Positions 23,086 to 35,799 of a stretch of DNA of 64,000 bases are shown here, in pieces; position 1 is the first letter of the stretch, and the number at the start of each line of letters is the position of its first letter. The notes under the pieces were generated by a model. That model ran no database searches. It had not been told where the DNA came from and saw only the letters and a program-made list of their open reading frames with translations. The stretch is from Eriocheir sinensis (lineage: Eukaryota > Arthropoda > Malacostraca > Decapoda > Varunidae), in NCBI RefSeq assembly GCF_024679095.1, contig NW_026111217.1, positions 45,001 to 109,000 of the forward strand, written 5' to 3'. The position numbers and the translations under genes are program-made.

Positions 23086-23745
23086 GGAAGGAAAAAGGGG
23101 AAGGATGGAAGGCAATTGTGACAGCGAGGCGAGAGAGAGAGCGCGTCAGTATTAATTTCCGGGCGTAAGTAGCGACGTAATGTAAAGCTAAGTCTATATA
23201 CACCAAGTCAAGTCATACGCATGGTTTGTGGGAGGAGACACGGCCGAGGCGTGATTAATGCGTGACAATGCTTGGAGCCACACTAGAGAATCTAGAAACA
23301 GGGGTTTAGAGAAAACGAGGAAAGGTGTACTAATTTAAATCAGTCACTTCAACATGGCCTCCCTCACACCCCACACCGCCGTTTGTAGTCATTGAAATTA
23401 CAGTCATGCAATGGGACAATAAAAAGACATATTTTTTCGACAGTAGCTTGCCTGAACGCGCTGTGAAAGAAGGCGAGAATGCACATCCAGAGTGCACATA
23501 CGGCCACAACTTTAGTCTCCACTGAACTGGCGGGTATTTTTTTTTTTTGGCTTCAAGTGACGTCATCCCGCTGCTCCGCCCCAAAACCACCTCCTGCGCG
23601 TACCGGTCACAGTTTTGAAGCAGAGTGACTTGACTTGGTGTATACAGACTTAGATGTAAAGATGCTGCGCCGAAGAGATTCCGTAACGAGGAGATGCGAT
23701 GGCCGGGCCTTTTCGGGATGCTTCTTTCTCTTTGCTTTCACTAAC
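23086..23745. other. no gene seen
   Basis: Unique-looking. A CAAGTCAAGTCA motif near 23208 has an inverse-like partner GACTTGACTTGG near 23627, and GTATATAC/CTTAGAT words recur, hinting at weak inverted ends, but no element could be defined. Confidence 0.45.
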
Positions 23746-23749
23746 CGTT

Positions 23750-25050
23750 TCCTTCTTTCACTTAACGTTTCTTTCCTTCATTCAACGTTCCTTCTCTTTA
23801 TTCAACGTTCTTTCCCTTCACCCAACGTTCTTTCCCTTCACCTAACGATCTTTCCCTTCACCCAACGTTCTTTCCCTTCACCCACCGTTTCTTTCCCTTC
23901 ACCCAACGTTCTTTCTCTTCACCCAACGTTCTTTCCTCTCACCCAACATTTTTTCCCTTCACCCAACGTTTTTTTTCTCTTCACCCAAAGTTCTTTCCCT
24001 TCATCCAATGTTTTTTCCCTTCACCCAACGTTTTTTTCTCTTCACCCAAAGTTCTTTCCCTTCATCCAACGTTTTTTCCCTTCACCCAACTTTTATACCC
24101 ATCAACCAACGTTAATAACCTTAACCCAACGTTCATTCCCTTCAACAAACGTTCTTTCCGTCAACCAACGTTTTTCCCTTCAACCAACGTGTTTTCCTTC
24201 ATACAACGTTCTTTCCCTTCACCCAACGTTCTTTCCCTTCACCCAACGTTCTTTCCCTTCACCCAACGTTTTTTCCCTTCACCCAACGTTCTTTCCCTTC
24301 ACACAACTTATTTTCCCTTCAACCAACGTTTTCCCTTCACCCAACGTTTTTCCTTCACCCAACGTTCATTCCTTTCACCCAACGTTCATTCCCTTCACCC
24401 AACGTTCTTTCCCTTCAACCAACGTTCTTACCCTACACTCAACGTTTTTCCCTTCACCCAACGTTCTTTCCCTACAAAAAACTTTTTTCCCTTCCCTCAC
24501 CGTTTTTCCCTTCACCCAGCGTTCTTTCCCTTCAACCAACGTTCTTTCCCTTCACTCAACGTTTTTCCCTTCACTCAACGTTTTTCCCTTCACCCAACGT
24601 TCTTTCCCTTCAACCAACGTTTTTCCCTTCACCCAACGTTTATCCCTGCATCCGACGTTCTTTCCCTTCACCCAGCGTTTTTTCCCTTCACCCAACGTTC
24701 TTTCCCTTTACCCAACGTTCTTTCCCTTAACCCAACGTTCCAGCTTCCCTCCCCCATCCTTCACCCAGTTGTTTCTTCACCCAGCGTTCTTTCCCTTCAC
24801 CCACCTAACTGTCCCTTCACTCACTCAAGTATCCCTTCCCTTCACCCGACGTTCCCTTCCTTCACTCACCCAGCTGTTCCTTCCCTTCATTCACCCACTC
24901 AAGGTTCCCCTCTTCCCTTCACCCAACGTTCCTCTCTCTCCTCACTCACCCACGTTCCCCTCTTTACCCACCCAACGTTTTCCTATCAGTCGACGCTCCT
25001 TTTCACACAACTTTCTTCCCATCCCGTAACGTTCTTTCCCTTCTCCCCTT
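23750..25050. repeat. 20-bp minisatellite (ACCCAACGTTCTTTCCCTTC), ~60 units
   Basis: Units of 19-22 bp with drift toward both ends. The unit has no stop in any forward frame, so open frames of 464 and 322 codons arise in different frames with the same low-complexity FPSPNVLSLHPTF-type peptides. This is strong evidence against a real protein. Confidence 0.9.
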
Positions 25051-25369
25051 TTTGTCCCTTCATATTACCAGGTGTCCCTTCATTCAGCGTCCCCCAATCA
25101 TTCGCCACCTGTTTCCCAATGTTCCCCCATCACTTATACCTTCATCTTGTCGCATAACGTTCTCTCTCCAACCAGCATTCTCCCTTCACCCACTTCTATT
25201 TCGACGATTTTCTGTATCCCCCTATGTCTTATTCTGTTGCCACTGGTAATTCTTGGCGTTTATCTGTTGCCACCATTCTGTTTTTGACGTTATTCCATTG
25301 TTACGATTCTCCTTCCTTGTTTTCCTGTTGGCACTATTCTACTCGTCATCTAGTTCGCGTCCCGAGCGG

Positions 25370-25720
25370 TACTTTAATAAGGGGAATGGGCGATCTAACA
25401 TTACTCTAGCTACAGCGTTGGGTCCTTCGTGTTATGGCCACTAACCAATCATTATTGTGACCATACAGAAGGGTAAAGGGGCGGGATGGGAGTGTTAAAA
25501 GCCTATAAACGAGCCATTATCGTGCTCGTATCAGGAAGGGAATTAGGGGCTGTTTAATTTTATACTCTGGTTACAGCGCTGGGATTTAAATGTATAAGCT
25601 TACTGACCTACCATCATCGTATTCTTTAAAGAGAGAAGGGACGGCCTAATGTTACTCTGGCTATAGCGTTGGGTTTTAAGTGTTTTAAGTTCACTAACCA
25701 ACTCGTTCTTATATTGCCGG
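25370..25720. repeat. three diverged ~140-bp tandem units
   Basis: A shared core TTACTCTRGCTAYAGCGTTGGG with CACTAACCAAYY occurs at about 25395, 25560 and 25650. No coding signal. Confidence 0.65.
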
Positions 25721-25899
25721 TACTCTTAACGTTATTCTCTTCACACAGTCTACTCCTCTGTAGTATTAGTTCCTCTTGCTCTCTCCTCTAAAGGAATTCA
25801 GCGTCTCGTGACTCAAGATGCCGCGGCGCCAAGCTTCTCTGATCAGTCAACCCAATCGAATCCAGTCGCCTCTCTCGGGCCGCTACACTGCACGCCTTT

Positions 25900-26770
25900 C
25901 TGTGCCGTCTTGTTTCTTGATCTTCCTTCTTCTTTTCTTCTTTTTTTATCTTCTTCCTTTTCTTCATTGTCTTTTCTTTCTTCTTTCTTGTTTATCTTCT
26001 TTTCTTTCTTCTTTCTTATTTAGCTTCTTTCTTCTTTATCTTCTTCCTTTGTCTTCCTGTTGTTTCTTTCCACACTTCTTGCTTCTGTTATTCTCTTCTT
26101 CTTTCGTCTTATACTTTTCTTTATTCCCTTTTGCCTCTATCTTTCTCGTTTTCCTTGTCATCTGCTGTTTCGTTACACCTTCTTATCTTTCTCCTTCTTT
26201 ATCCTTCTTCTGTTCCTTCCTTCATTCCTTTCTCTATTCTTCTCTTCTTCCTCGTCATCTACTGTTTTTCTCCTTTCTTGTCTCTCTTCTCGTCTTCTTT
26301 GTTATTTTTGTTTCTTCACTCCTTTATTTATTATTTTCTTCCTTGTCATCTTCGTTTTTTTGCCTCAAGTCTACTTTTCTCTTCTCCATTATCATCTGTT
26401 TCTTCTCCATCCTTCTAATCTCTTCTTCTTTTCACTTTCTTTGTTATATACCATTTCTTTACTCTTTGATTTTATTCTTCTCGTGTTTCTATATTCCCTT
26501 CTTCCTCCTATTCTTCTTTTCTCCCTTGTCATCATCTGTTTCTGTATTCACGTCTCACCGCTATTCTTCTTCCTTCTCTTTGTCCCATGTTCTTCTTTAC
26601 ACCTTTCTTACCACCATTATTCTCTCCTCTCCTTTGTCATCTCTTTCTTTACTCACTCCTTGCGTCCATTCTTCTCGTCTTCCTTTGTCTGTCTACTGTT
26701 CTCTCTCACCTGCTGACCCTCTTACCTGCTGTCCCCTTTCACACGCTTCTTTTCCACGTCGTTGTACTCT
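25900..26770. repeat. polypyrimidine tract (TTCTTC-rich), no gene
   Basis: Almost only C and T on the plus strand for over 800 bp, with TCTTCCTYGTCATCTRCTGTTT recurring. The 411- and 218-codon open frames are Phe/Leu/Ser strings set by composition. Confidence 0.75.
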
Positions 26771-26842
26771 CTATAGCGTTGTTGGTAGAGTCGTTCGTCA
26801 TTGTTCGTATTCTTGTATAGTCTCGAAGTTTAGTGTAACGAA

Positions 26843-27391
26843 GCCCGTATTCTCAGACGATTTCGTGACTCACAACAGCTGTTTCCGAAGGCCACAAAGG
26901 AGGTTAGTGGAGGAGTGTTTTTTCACGTTCATGGTGCAGAAGGGTTCTCAAACTATTGCTAGGCTCATAAAACTACACTTGGAAATACTAGGCCCATATT
27001 CTGACGCTTTCGACTCTCACAATAGCTATTTCCAAAGGCCACAAAGGAAATAAGTCGGGTTCTCATGAGCGTTTCTTCATGTTCATGGTGCAGAGCCTTG
27101 TCAAACTATCAATCGCCTCATAAAACTACCCTTGGAAATACTAAGCCCATATTCTCAGAGGCTTCCGGCACTCACACAACAGCTGTTTCCAAAGTCCACA
27201 AAGAGATTAGTCGGGTTCTCGTGAGTGTTTCTTCACGTTCATGGTGCAGAAGTGTGGTCAGACTATCGCTAGGCTCAAAAAAACTGCCCATACAAATATT
27301 AATCGGTCTGCCCATGGAAATATTAACACCACCTCTACGAAAGGCTTACTATATGTGGGTGTGTGAGCCCCGGAATGTTTAAGAATACGGA
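26843..27391 (+). mobile_element. MITE-M tandem triplet
   Basis: Three left halves follow each other head to tail: GCCCGTATTC at 26843, GCCCATATTC at 26992 and GCCCATATTC at 27145. Only the last unit continues into the right end (GAGCCCCGGAATGTTTAAGAATACGG at about 27366-27391). Spacing is 149 and 153 bp. Confidence 0.8.
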
Positions 27392-27952
27392 TATTTTTGT
27401 TTGCTCTTCACCCACATAGATCATGCATATATACTTCATTGTTTCCTGCGTGTTCTCATGTGTCTGTCACCGTCACCAACCCTTTCATGCTCTGGTGTGG
27501 ACTGAGGCGGCTTATTCCTGCTGGTGCTCCTCATCCACGCATAACACGTACTCTTTCCTTATCTTCTTGTGTCTTCTTTCTTCCTTTCTTATCTTCTATT
27601 CTCCTTCCTCCTCCTCTTATAATATATGTAGCACCTTTACCAACCCTTGATGCTCTTCCGTCGACCTAGGAAGTGGGAGAGGGAGAGTGAAGGACGGAGG
27701 GAAGGAGGAATAGAGGGAGGGAGGGAGGGAAGGGGAGAGAAGGAAGGAGGGGGAGAGAAGGAAGGAGGGGAGAGGAGGGAGGGAATATTCTGGACGCTAT
27801 ATTCAGACACACACACTTCCCTGTCCCCTCCTGTATCCTGTCCCTTCTTTTCTTGTCTCCTTTCTCCTTCTCTGTGTACTTCCTCTGGCAATTATTTCTT
27901 AGCATTGTGTCGTAGGAGTTTACTTCTTTGTCGTTACTCTCACGACACAAAG
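27392..27952. other. no gene; GGGA-rich tract at 27670-27785
   Basis: Contains (GGGA)n/GGAAGGA runs. The rest is pyrimidine-rich without recognisable features. Confidence 0.5.
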
Positions 27953-28170
<218 letters not shown>

Positions 28171-28339
28171 CAGTCATCAGTAACTGTCCCTGTTTTTATT
28201 CTCTTGCTCCTCCTTCACCCTTTGCTCACTCACGTCCACAGTCACTTAAAGTTCCTCGTTCCTCATCAGCCATGTCTATTATCTGCATGTAATACCCCTT
28301 TGTCAGCTTATATTCCTTCGGTTCGTGTTCTCCAATGCT

Positions 28340-28596
28340 TCTCTCTCTAACAACATCTATTTCCAAAGGTCACAAAGGAGGTTAGTCGAGTTCTCGTGAT
28401 GCAGGAGCCTTGTCAGACTATTACTAGGCTCGTAAAACTATCCATGGAAATACTAACACAACCTCAACGAATGCTTTCTCATGAGTGATTTTTTCTTTCA
28501 CGTTCATGGTGTAGAAGCTTTGTAAGACTATTGCTAGGCTCATAAAACTTCAACCCATGTAAATATTTAAAAAAAACTCTAGGAAAGCCTTATCAA

Positions 28597-28677
<81 letters not shown>

Positions 28678-28700
28678 CCCCGAAATGTTTACTATTTAAG
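28340..28700 (+). mobile_element. MITE-M pair with expanded (GT)n inside
   Basis: A left part with ATCTATTTCCAAAGGTCACA and CTCGTAAAACTATCCATGG is followed by a second unit from about 28480 (TTTCACGTTCATGGTGTAGA) to GAGCCCCGAAATGTTT. The short TGTGTGTG that other copies carry before GAGCCCC is here a ~78-bp (GT)n. Confidence 0.75.
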
Positions 28701-29048
28701 CCATTTCCTCCACTCATGTTCCTTTGTCTATTGTTCTTTGGTTATTTTTATTCATGTTTATACGAGCAGTACTTTTTTTCCCCTTAAGCTGCTTCCTTTT
28801 GTAAAAATTCCCCACCTCTGTACTGTCTCCCACTGGTCCACACTAGGCCAGCGTCCTGTAAATCACTTGTTAGTTTGCCCGGCACAGTGGTCGGTCTCTG
28901 GTCTGTCTGGGTGATTAAGGCTCCTGATCCTCCTTTCCTGCCTGATTTGTTTCGACGTGTGTGCGGCGTGCGAAGGAGCCTTGTGTGTGTGGCTGGGTGG
29001 GTAGGTATGGAGACAGAGGGAGAGGAAGAGGAGAAATTAAGGACGGAG
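28701..29048. other. no gene seen
   Basis: Mixed sequence. No feature supported. Confidence 0.45.
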
Positions 29049-29221
<173 letters not shown>

Positions 29222-29339
29222 ATAGATTTACATAGAAAATCAGACCACACAGACCCCATGGTCCAGACTTGGTGGTCTGTCTTTAAACCTAAGTGATTTT
29301 ACATTAATCAGAAGACTCCAAAACGTTGCATTTCTACTC

Positions 29340-32235
29340 TAGTTGATATTGTTGAAGGAAGTGACGGTCGAGCTTATTTTGAAGGAATCAATCGTGTTAC
29401 ACTGGACCACTGATGGTGGAAGCTTATTCCATTCTCGCACTACAACGTTGGTGAAGAAAATTTGCAGTCTGAATTTACTTGTTCACATCTGAGTTTTACG
29501 CCATTGTTCCTCGTGCGCAAAGTGTCATCGATCATAAACAATGTTGATCTGTCTACATTCGTGAAACCATTAAGTATTTTAAAACATTCGATCAGTTTTC
29601 TCGAAGGCGACGTTTCTCAAGAGAGAACATGTTAAGGGTAGAAAGCCTTTCTTCGTAGGATTTGTTGCGCAAGGAAGGATCATTTTCGTTGCCCGACGCT
29701 GAACACCTTCTAATTTAGCAATATCCTTTGCATGGTGGGGGACCAAACTGTACCGCATATTCCAAGTGGGGTCTGACTAAACTGTTGTAGAGCGGGAGTA
29801 TTACATCTTTATTCTTGAATACAAAGTTTCTTTTAATGAAGCCCAACATTCTGTTCGCTTTATTTGCTGCATCGATGCATTGCTGTGAGAATTTGAGGTT
29901 TGACGCGATTTTGACCCCAAGTCTTTGACGCATTGAACGCTTTTGAGTTTAACGCCGCGCATTTCGTATTCGAACTTCTTATTCCTCGTTCCAACTTGAA
30001 GGACCTGGCACTTGTCTACGTTAAAGGGCATCTCCCATCTATCCGACCAAGCTGAAATTTTGTGCAAATCCTCTTGGAGGCTTTGCCTGTCTTCGTCAGT
30101 GAGAACCGAGTCACCAATCTTTGTGTCGTCTGCAAATTTACTAATGCGGTTATTGAGTCCAACATCCACGTCGTTGATGTAAATAATGAAGAGCACTGGG
30201 CCAAGGACCGAGCCCTGAGGGACGCCACTAGTGACAGGCGCCCACTCTGAGTTAAATCCGTCAATCACTACTCTTTGTTGTCTGTTGCTCAACCAATTCG
30301 CGATCCATTGGTTTACTTGACCGTCAATACCTATTTGCTTTAATTTGTAAAGTAATTTATGATGCGGAACTTTATCAAACGCTTTCTGGAAATCAAGATA
30401 GACTACGTCCAGTGATTTGGTTACGTCATAAACAGTGAAGAGGTCGTTATAAAAGGTTAATAGGTTTGATAGGCAGGATCTTTTGTTTCGGAAGCCATGT
30501 TGTGAGTCCCCAATCAATGAGTGGCTTTCAAGGTCACTCACAATTTTGTCTCTAATTATGCCCTCAAGTAGCTTACCTACAACCGAAGTTAGACTAATGG
30601 GCCTGTAATTACCTGGTACTTTTTTGTCTCCTTTCTTGAAAATCGGTGTCACGTTAGCCTTTTTCCAATCTGAAGGACGATGCCTTGTCGCAAGGACATA
30701 TTGAATACGGTTGTGAGGGAGGAGAGTATTTCGCTCTTTATTTCTTTCAGCAGAGTTGGATATACTTTGTCAGGTCCAGGACTTTTATTTGTTTTAAGTG
30801 AATGGAGAGCTTTAAGGACTTCATCGGTTGTTATTTCAAAATTAGGCAATGCATGCTCGAGATTTACAATAGTACTGGTGTTGGTGGTAGCGAGAGGAAG
30901 ACTGTTAGTATTAAACACCGAGGAAAAGTAACTGTTTAAGAGGTTTGCAATGTGTTGGCTGTCAATCACTAGTGCACCGTTGCTGTTTGTTAAAGGTCCA
31001 ATACCACTTTTGATCGCCTTTCTGTTGTTTATGTAACTGAAGAAAGATTTCGGATTATTTTTACAGTTGGCTGCAATATTTTCTTCATATCTACGCTTTG
31101 CCTGACCTACTAGTCTTTTTACTCGTCGCCTGGCATTATTATAAAATCTAATGTTTTCGGGCGTGCTTTGTTCTTTCTTTAACCTGTAAAACAATTTTCT
31201 CTCATTGACTGATTGTTTAATTTCGCTATTAAACCACGGTGGGCTTTTATTACTGTTAATTCGCTTCTCGCACAAGGGGACGAATGTGTTCTGCTGAGTG
31301 AGTAAGTGATTTTTAAGGCTTAGCCAGGCTTCCTCTACGTTGCCGTCATCTGATAGTTGTATTTCTGTTAGTTTTTGTCGGATTTCTACGAAGTTAGCTC
31401 TTTTGAAATTGGGCACCTTTACTTTATTTTCAGTCACTGATGATTGAGCTTTAATGTCGACGCGCACTAATTTATGATCGCAAGAGCCGAGTTGTTCTCC
31501 TACCGTGACACTACTGACTAGGTTATCTTGGGTCGTTATAACAAGGTCGAGTATATTATTTTGTCGAGTTGGCTCAGAAACCATTTGGCTTAGATAATTT
31601 TCTTCTAGAAATTCGATCATTCTATGTGACTCGCCATCTGTACCTGACAGTGTCGCCCAGTCGATATGGGGGAGGTTAAAGTCTCCTAATATCAGTGAGT
31701 CGCTGTTATTAAGTGACTGCCTTAAGACGCTGTACATTTCAAGGTCGTCATCGAGTGATCGCCCGGGAGGTCTGTAGGTGACAGATATATTTAAATTGAC
31801 TTTTGCAATGTTTACTCGCACGCACAAATGTTCAACGTTACTGTTTCCCGGTGTTTTGTCAGTGGGTTGCAAATAGCTTTTGACATAAAGGGCGACGCCA
31901 CCGCCTCTACGGTTTACACGATCTTTGTTGAAGAGTCTGTAGCCATCTATGTTGTATTCGGAGCTTAAATCAATATTTGTGGTGTCGATAAATGTTTCGG
32001 TTATAGCAATTATGTCAAAATTTTCTGTTAAAGCAAGACATCTCAGTTCATCAAATTTGTTTCTTAGGCTACGCGCATTGAAACTAAGGATTTTTAAGTT
32101 ATATAGAGGCTTGGTAATAGAGGTGGTGGTACTTGCGGGATCACGGTTACGGGTTTGTTGCGATGCACGGCGTCTATTTACACGGGCGGGGTGGAGGGAC
32201 GTGGCCGTGACTCGTTTTTTGCTCGGATGACACGC
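29340..32235 (-). pseudogene. CR1-like ORF2, copy B: complete endonuclease, reverse transcriptase frameshifted
   Basis: One frame is open from about 32235 (SKKRVTATSLHPARVN, overlapping the ORF1 end) through the whole endonuclease to 30649: LSFNARSLRNKFDELR, IAITETFID, NRRGGGVALYVKSYL, GDFNLPHIDW and SCDHKLVRVDI. The Met used by copy A is not conserved, so either another start is used or translation reinitiates. A one-base loss near 30655 shifts into the reverse transcriptase frame (30652-29801), with TPIFKKGDKKVPGNYRPISL, YLDFQKAFDKVPH, SGVPQGSVLGP and FADD intact. Further single-base losses near 29925 and 29745 break the C-terminal domain. Confidence 0.85.
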
Positions 32236-33213
32236 CTTCCGAGTCTGGCTGCCCCGATGGGAGAAAGGTGCAATCCGTCCCTGTGGAAGAGCTCATTTTG
32301 TCCATAGAAATTGTCCCATGCGTTTAGGAACTCCACGTCAAGCTCCCTACAAAGAGTCTGTAAGCGGTTGTTTAGGCTGAAGGCCTTACTGAAAAAGTCG
32401 CTCTCCGCCCAAGTCCGTGGTAGAACTCCTGAAATCAAAATGTTAGGGGATTTAGACTTATACTGCTGGATGAGCCTACGGTACTTCTCCAGGAGTTCCT
32501 CAGACCGGGTCGTGTTGACGTCGTTCGTACCTGTGTGAATGACAAACAGTGAATCATTAGTAGCCTGGGGGGAGATCTCCTCAAGAGCAGCAGTTATGTC
32601 GTCGATCCCAGCACCAGGATAGCAATAGTTCCGTCTTCGACGAGGAACTCTGCCGCAGAACTCAACGACCTGCTGGCGAATCATGGAGTCACCCACCAGG
32701 AAGGTGCTTCCTGCTCATCCTCCTCCTCCAGAATGGCAAACCTGTTGAAGCAATGAACAGGATAAATCGCTTGTCTGGCTGGTTTGGCTCCTCCATTCAC
32801 GACGGTGAAACCATCATGGTCGGTGCCACTAGCATCCTCCGTTGCGTGGTGTTGTCCGCTGGTGTCGACGGTACCGCTGAGGGCAAGGGGGCGGTTGGAG
32901 AAGGGTTTGGCATCACAGCAACGTTAGCCTGGATGAATTCCTGCAAGGAGGCAACAGTGCGAGAAAGCTCTATTATTTTATTCTGACCTGCTTCCATCTT
33001 CTCTTCTTGCTCCTGCAGTCTTGTCTCGAGATGCAGCCTGGTGAGAGAAAGCTCTGTTATTTTATTCTGGGCTTCTTCCATCTTCTCTTCCTGCTCCTGC
33101 AGTCTTGTCTCGAGATGCTGCCTGGAGAGACACAGTCGACAGACAGCAGAACGCCCTGTAAAAAAGTGAGCTGAGAAGCTACCGTTACAAGTACTGCACT
33201 TCTTAGGCGCCAT
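32178..33213 (-). pseudogene. CR1-like ORF1, copy B: frameshifted, with duplicated coiled-coil segment
   Basis: The N-terminal part (33213-32797) has the CxxC pairs (KCSTC, VCRLC). A coiled coil carries an in-frame 84-bp tandem duplication, with HLETRLQEQEEKME occurring twice 28 residues apart. The C-terminal part (32696-32178) has the SGNH blocks GDSMIR, HTGTND and RDGLHLSP. The two parts are in different frames, separated by an indel near 32705 where copy A reads through. The zinc and esterase residues are otherwise kept. Confidence 0.8.
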
Positions 33214-33244
33214 CTTATCTGAAATGAAAGAGATAAAAACACAG

Positions 33245-34060
33245 AGTGAAGGGGATTAGGAAAGGGGGTGAGGTGTGTGAGAGGTAGTTTAGTAATGGAG
33301 GAAAAGTGAGAGAGAGGAGTAGGAAGGGATGTGAGGTGAGTAAAGAGGGGTAAAGAGAGGTGTGAGATCAGGAGGGTTAGGAAATAGGTGAGGTGGGAAG
33401 GAGGAGTAGGAAGGGATGTGGTGAGTAAAGAGGGGAAAGAGAGGCGTTAGTGAGGTGTGAGATCAAGGAGGGTTAGGAAATAGGTGAGGTGGGAAAGAGC
33501 AGGAGTAGGAAGGGAGGTGAGGTGAGTAAAGAGGGGGACAGGGAGGCGGTGAGTGAGGTGTGTGAGATCAAGGAGGGTTAGGACATCGGTGAGGTGGGTG
33601 AGAGGAGGAGTAGGAAGGATGTGAGGTGAGAAGAGGGGAAAGGGAGGCAGTGAGTGAGGTGTACGATCAAGGAGGTTAGGAAATAGGTGAGATGAGGAGA
33701 GGAGTTTGGGAAAGGAGGTAAGTGGGAGAGAGGAGGAGTAGGAAGAGATGTGAGGTGAGTGAGGTGTGTGAGAACAAGAAAGGTTAAGAAAGAGGCGAGG
33801 TAAGGTGGGTTAAGGGATGGGTAAATAGTATGTGAGGTAAGGTGAGTGAGGGGGGGAGGGCTTAGAAATATGTGGAGGTGAGGGAGGAGACGGAAGGGCT
33901 AATCCTCTAGGGATGAGGAGGAGCAAAAGGGATGTGAGGTGAGCGAGGGTGGGGGCTTAGGTGAGGTGAGGGAAAGAGGTGTAGGAAGTGTTAATCCTCT
34001 AGGGGATTTAAAGAGGGTGTAGTGAGGAGGAGCACATTGAATCCTTAGGTAATTAAAAGG
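33245..34060. repeat. purine-rich ~100-bp degenerate tandem repeat
   Basis: The unit contains GGAGGAGTAGGAAGGGATGT, GAGGTGAGTAAAGAGGGG and GTGAGATCAAGGAGGGTTAG. At least six recognisable units with drifting length. It begins right at the 5' end of copy B. Confidence 0.8.
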
Positions 34061-34079
34061 GTGGGTTGTCGACACACCC

Positions 34080-34640
34080 AAATCACGCGTGAGACACTCG
34101 GGAACACAAAGTCACACTCGGGACACACGAAACACTCAGAAACCCAAGCACAAGCACGACTAAACACCCTCAAGTCACTCGCAAAAACACCGGAAATACA
34201 ACAGCACACTCAAAGCACTCTGAAACCCACGCAGAGCACTATAAACAGCCAAATCACACGCAAAAGCACTGGAAACACAACACACTCGAAACGCAGAACA
34301 CTCGAAAACAGCCAAATCACACGCAAAAACACCGGAAACAAAACAGCACACTCAAACACTCTGAAACCCACGCAGTACACTTAGAAGCAGCCAAATCACA
34401 CGCAAAAACACCGGAAACACAACACACTTGAATCACTCTGAAACCAACGCAGAACACCTGAAACAGCCAGATCACACGCAAAAACACCGGAAACACAAAT
34501 CACAGAGGCAACCACAGGCAGAAACCACAAGCGAACACACACCAAACACGTGTCGGGAAATCACAGGCAACACACAAGGTCCACAAGCGAGAACACACAA
34601 ACGCACGTGAAAGCAAACGCAATCCCAAGAGCACGACGAA
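34080..34640. repeat. CA-rich ~60-110-bp tandem repeat
   Basis: CAAATCACACGCAAAAACAC followed by CGGAAACACAACAGCACACT and ACTCTGAAACCCACGCAG recurs from about 34180 to 34500 and then drifts. The 107- and 60-codon frames are repeat translations. Confidence 0.8.
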
Positions 34641-34705
34641 AACACAGGGCAAGCGAGGTTGTGGAGCGCAGCAGGGTGAGTCGTCCTTCTCTCAGCAGAG
34701 GTCGG

Positions 34706-34838
<133 letters not shown>

Positions 34839-34959
34839 CGAGTCAGACAATAATGGAAGGGTGGAATAAGAGGAATAATAGGAAGAGAAGGAGGGAAAGG
34901 AGGAGGAGGAGGAAAAGCGATTAACTTATCCTCCCAATTTTCCCTCTGTGTTGGAGAAG

Positions 34960-35240
34960 AGGGTGGTGGTGGTGGTGGTGATGCGGGAAGGTAAGTGGTG
35001 ATGGTGGTGGTGATGGTGATTGTAGTGGTGGTGGTGATGATTGTAGTGTTGGTGATGGTGATGGTTTTGGTGATGAAGTGATGTTATTTGCGCCAATTAT
35101 ACGAAGTGGAGTAGTAGTAGTAGTAGTGGTGGTGGTGGTGGTGGTGGCGTTGACCCTATTAATGGTACTGGGTGAACGGACTGTATTGGGGTGATGGAGG
35201 TGAAGGTAATAATGGTGGTGGTGGTGGTGGGGTAAATTCG
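34960..35240. repeat. (GGT)n/(GAT)n-rich tract
   Basis: Interrupted GGT and GAT trinucleotides, with (AGT)n at about 35110-35125. His/Pro/Thr-rich translation on the minus strand is compositional. Confidence 0.85.
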
Positions 35241-35294
35241 AGGCTGTCAAAAAGGTGCTGGAAGTATATAAGTAATGTGGCGTTGCGGCGTTGG

Positions 35295-35450
35295 TATGTA
35301 TGCTGTGTTATGTTGTGTTATGTTATGTTATGCTATGTGATGTTAGGTTAGGTTATCTTACGTTATGTTAGATTATGTTAGGTTCGGTTATCACATGTTA
35401 TGCTGTGTTATTTTATGTTATGCTGTGTTATGTTATGTGGTTGAATGTCG
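35295..35450. repeat. (TTATG)/(TTAGG)-type pentamer tract
   Basis: GTTATGTTATGYTATGT and GGTTAGGTTATC pentamers. The related words GGTTATGTTAGGTTAAG form part of the 170-bp satellite at 56.6-64 kb. Confidence 0.75.
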
Positions 35451-35799
35451 CGCACGTTAACGTTTCTCTACTGACAGGGTTATAGATTTCCCTCCTATTC
35501 TGTGTTTTTTAGTATGTATTTGGCAACACTGCTTGTAACTATAACAACAGCAACAACAACAACATCAAGGTATCCTTCCGCGGTAATTTCCCCCCCATAC
35601 AAAAAGAACATGAAGATTAAAATGTATCAACTATTTTTCCAGCGGTAATCTTTTTTTTTTTCGTAATTTTCCCCACACAACAAAAAATAAATAAGAAGAT
35701 TGAAAGGCATTAACTATTTTACCAAAAGCAATATTTGTTTGTTTTGGGCAACTTTCGTCGCAAAACAGAAACAAAAAGACTAGAATGTTTTGGCTGTTT

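Noticed and set aside
23635..25157. Plus-strand frames of 464 and 322 codons
   Set aside because: The 20-bp unit lacks stops in all forward frames; the same low-complexity peptide appears in different frames, with no start context or domain.
25818..27053. Plus-strand frame of 411 codons
   Set aside because: Composed of a polypyrimidine tract followed by MITE-M sequence; the peptide is Phe/Leu/Ser filler and the frame is not kept in other MITE-M copies.
30062..30250. Plus-strand frame with an identical twin at 9859-10047
   Set aside because: Conserved only because it is antisense to the reverse transcriptase of two copies of one LINE.
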